A DNA stretch of 64,000 nucleotides. Source: Paraburkholderia sp. GTDB taxonomy: Bacteria; Pseudomonadota; Gammaproteobacteria; Burkholderiales; Burkholderiaceae. Of this stretch, positions 62,892-64,000 are shown in pieces. Numbering within the stretch: position 1 is the first letter of the stretch; each line of letters opens with the position of its first letter. A program made the position numbers and the translations under genes. The stretch covers positions 62,001-126,000 of the forward strand of contig NZ_JAPWKB010000007.1 of NCBI RefSeq assembly GCF_028283785.1, in the 5' to 3' direction. Below the pieces are notes generated by a model. It had not been told where the DNA came from. It made no database searches and saw only the letters and a list, made by a program, of their open reading frames with translations.

Positions 62892-64000
62892 TTAGCGCGG
62901 CAACTCCGAATGACCCATCAGGAACGCATCGACCGAGCGTGCGCACTGACGGCCTTCGCGGATCGCCCACACCACCAGCGACTGACCACGGCGCATATCG
63001 CCCGCCGTGAACACCTTGTCCACCGACGTGTAATACGCCTTGTCGCCTTCGGTCGAAGCACGCACGTTGCCGCGCGCATCCTTGTCGACGCCGAACGCTT
63101 CCAGCACCGGCGACACCGGTTGCGTGAAGCCCATCGCCAGCAGCACCAGATCGGCCTTCATTTCGAACTCGGAGCCCGGCACTTCCTGCATCTTGCCGTC
63201 CTTCCATTCGACCCGGGCGGCGATCAGCTTCTCGATCTTGCCGTTCTTGCCTTCCAGACGCTTGGTCGCGACCGCCCAATCGCGCTCGCACCCTTCGTCA
63301 TGCGACGACGACGTGCGCAGCTTGATCGGCCAGTACGGCCACACCAGCGGCTTGTTCTCTTCTTCCGGCGGTTGCGGCAGCAGTTCGAACTGCACGACGC
63401 TCTTCGCGCCATGACGGTTCGACGTACCGACGCAGTCGGAACCCGTGTCGCCGCCACCGATCACGACCACATGCTTGCCCTTCGCCAGCAGCTGGTCGGG
63501 AACCTTGTCGCCGGCGTTGACCTTGTTTTGCTGCGGCAGGAATTCCATCGCGTAATAGATGCCTTCCAGCTCGCGGCCCGGCACCGGCAAATCGCGCGGC
63601 GTTTCCGAACCGCCCGCGATCACGACCGCGTCGAACTGTTCCTTCAGTTCGTCCGGCGTGATGGTGTCCTTCGCCGTGTTGCCGATGTAGGCCGGCAGCG
63701 TGCCCGCCTTGCCGACGAACACGTTGGCGCGGAAGGTCACGCCTTCGGCTTCCATCTGACGCATCCGGCGATCGATCAGCCACTTTTCGAGCTTGAAGTC
63801 GGGAATGCCGTAACGCAGCAAGCCACCGATCCGGTCGTTCTTCTCGAACACCGTCACGTCGTGGCCGGCGCGCGCCAGTTGCTGCGCGACTGCGAGGCCT
63901 GCGGGGCCGGAACCGACCACGGCGACCTTCTTGCCGGTCTTGTGGGTCGGCGGCAGCGGTGCAACCCAGCCTTCGGTCCACGCTTTGTCGATGATCGCGT
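62892..64000 (-). CDS. gltD: Glutamate synthase small subunit, C-terminal part (N-terminus outside window)
   Basis: About 369 residues are present. The first FAD-binding motif [26 protein letters not shown] and [15 protein letters not shown] are followed by the NADPH-binding motif [21 protein letters not shown] and the C-terminal [19 protein letters not shown], all diagnostic of GltD. The enzyme supplies electrons from NADPH to GltB for glutamate synthesis from glutamine and 2-oxoglutarate. The iron-sulfur-binding N-terminal segment and gltB should lie beyond the right edge. Confidence 0.96.
   Translation of the reverse strand, partial: AIIDKAWTEGWVAPLPPTHKTGKKVAVVGSGPAGLAVAQQLARAGHDVTVFEKNDRIGGLLRYGIPDFKLEKWLIDRRMRQMEAEGVTFRANVFVGKAGTLPAYIGNTAKDTITPDELKEQFDAVVIAGGSETPRDLPVPGRELEGIYYAMEFLPQQNKVNAGDKVPDQLLAKGKHVVVIGGGDTGSDCVGTSNRHGAKSVVQFELLPQPPEEENKPLVWPYWPIKLRTSSSHDEGCERDWAVATKRLEGKNGKIEKLIAARVEWKDGKMQEVPGSEFEMKADLVLLAMGFTQPVSPVLEAFGVDKDARGNVRASTEGDKAYYTSVDKVFTAGDMRRGQSLVVWAIREGRQCARSVDAFLMGHSELPR

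Overview
The window is GC-rich, densely coded chromosomal DNA. Gene content and order point to a betaproteobacterium of the order Burkholderiales, most likely Burkholderia sensu lato / Paraburkholderia. The evidence is the continuous minus-strand block mlaFEDACB - ABC-2 transporter - bolA - murA - hisGDCBHAFIE - HIT - tatABC, together with petABC next to sspAB, the thiOSGE operon and gltD. This is inference from gene order; no rRNA or other taxonomic marker is present. I saw no insertion sequence, integrase, CRISPR array or phage gene.

Layout. 1-330 is the end of an MFS transporter. 906-10671 (plus strand) is the accessory highlight: a small biosynthetic operon with a LuxR-type regulator, a CPA2-type antiporter, an acyl carrier protein, an ANL adenylating ligase, an unrecognised protein with a possible Cys-His-Asp triad, a complete ketosynthase, a half-length catalytically dead ketosynthase partner, a flavin halogenase-like enzyme and a class III aminotransferase. 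A perfect bidirectional terminator and a tRNA-Thr(UGU) gene close it. 10876-15971 (minus) holds sspB, sspA, the cytochrome bc1 genes petC-petB-petA and a Nif3-family gene. A DegQ/DegS-type protease (15993-17207) faces the long minus-strand housekeeping block 17353-35610. 35705-39559 (minus) is the thiamine operon thiO-thiS-thiG-thiE behind a TPP riboswitch.

39917-42477 encodes an SbmA/YddA-type ABC exporter translationally coupled to an SDR-like protein. 42860-48960 is a patchwork of lipoproteins, an isolated FlgH-like gene, two closely related OmpR-type response regulators and one sensor kinase. 49195-53298 has a Tat-exported phosphatase-like lipoprotein that lacks the catalytic Cys, an MFS transporter and a D-amino-acid dehydrogenase. 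53312-61623 (minus) is a synthase-dependent glycopolymer locus: a BcsB-like protein, an NfrB-like glycosyltransferase with two MshEN-like modules, an NfrA-like TPR/beta-barrel protein and an exported protein of unknown function. thpR and the 3' part of gltD end the window.

How the parts work together. In the 0.9-10.7 kb operon the ligase can load an acyl group on the carrier protein, and the ketosynthase can extend it once. No ketoreductase, dehydratase or thioesterase is present, so an unreduced beta-keto product is expected. The halogenase-like flavoenzyme, the aminotransferase and the possible Cys-His-Asp acyltransferase could then modify or amidate it. The LuxR protein has lost two residues that normally bind acyl-homoserine lactone, which makes it plausible that it senses a non-AHL ligand such as the operon's own product. 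This is the best candidate for an undescribed system here. The 53-62 kb locus looks like a c-di-GMP-gated surface polysaccharide machine. One housekeeping gene, the ABC-2 ATPase at 30112-31045, carries an apparent single-base frameshift near its N-terminus.
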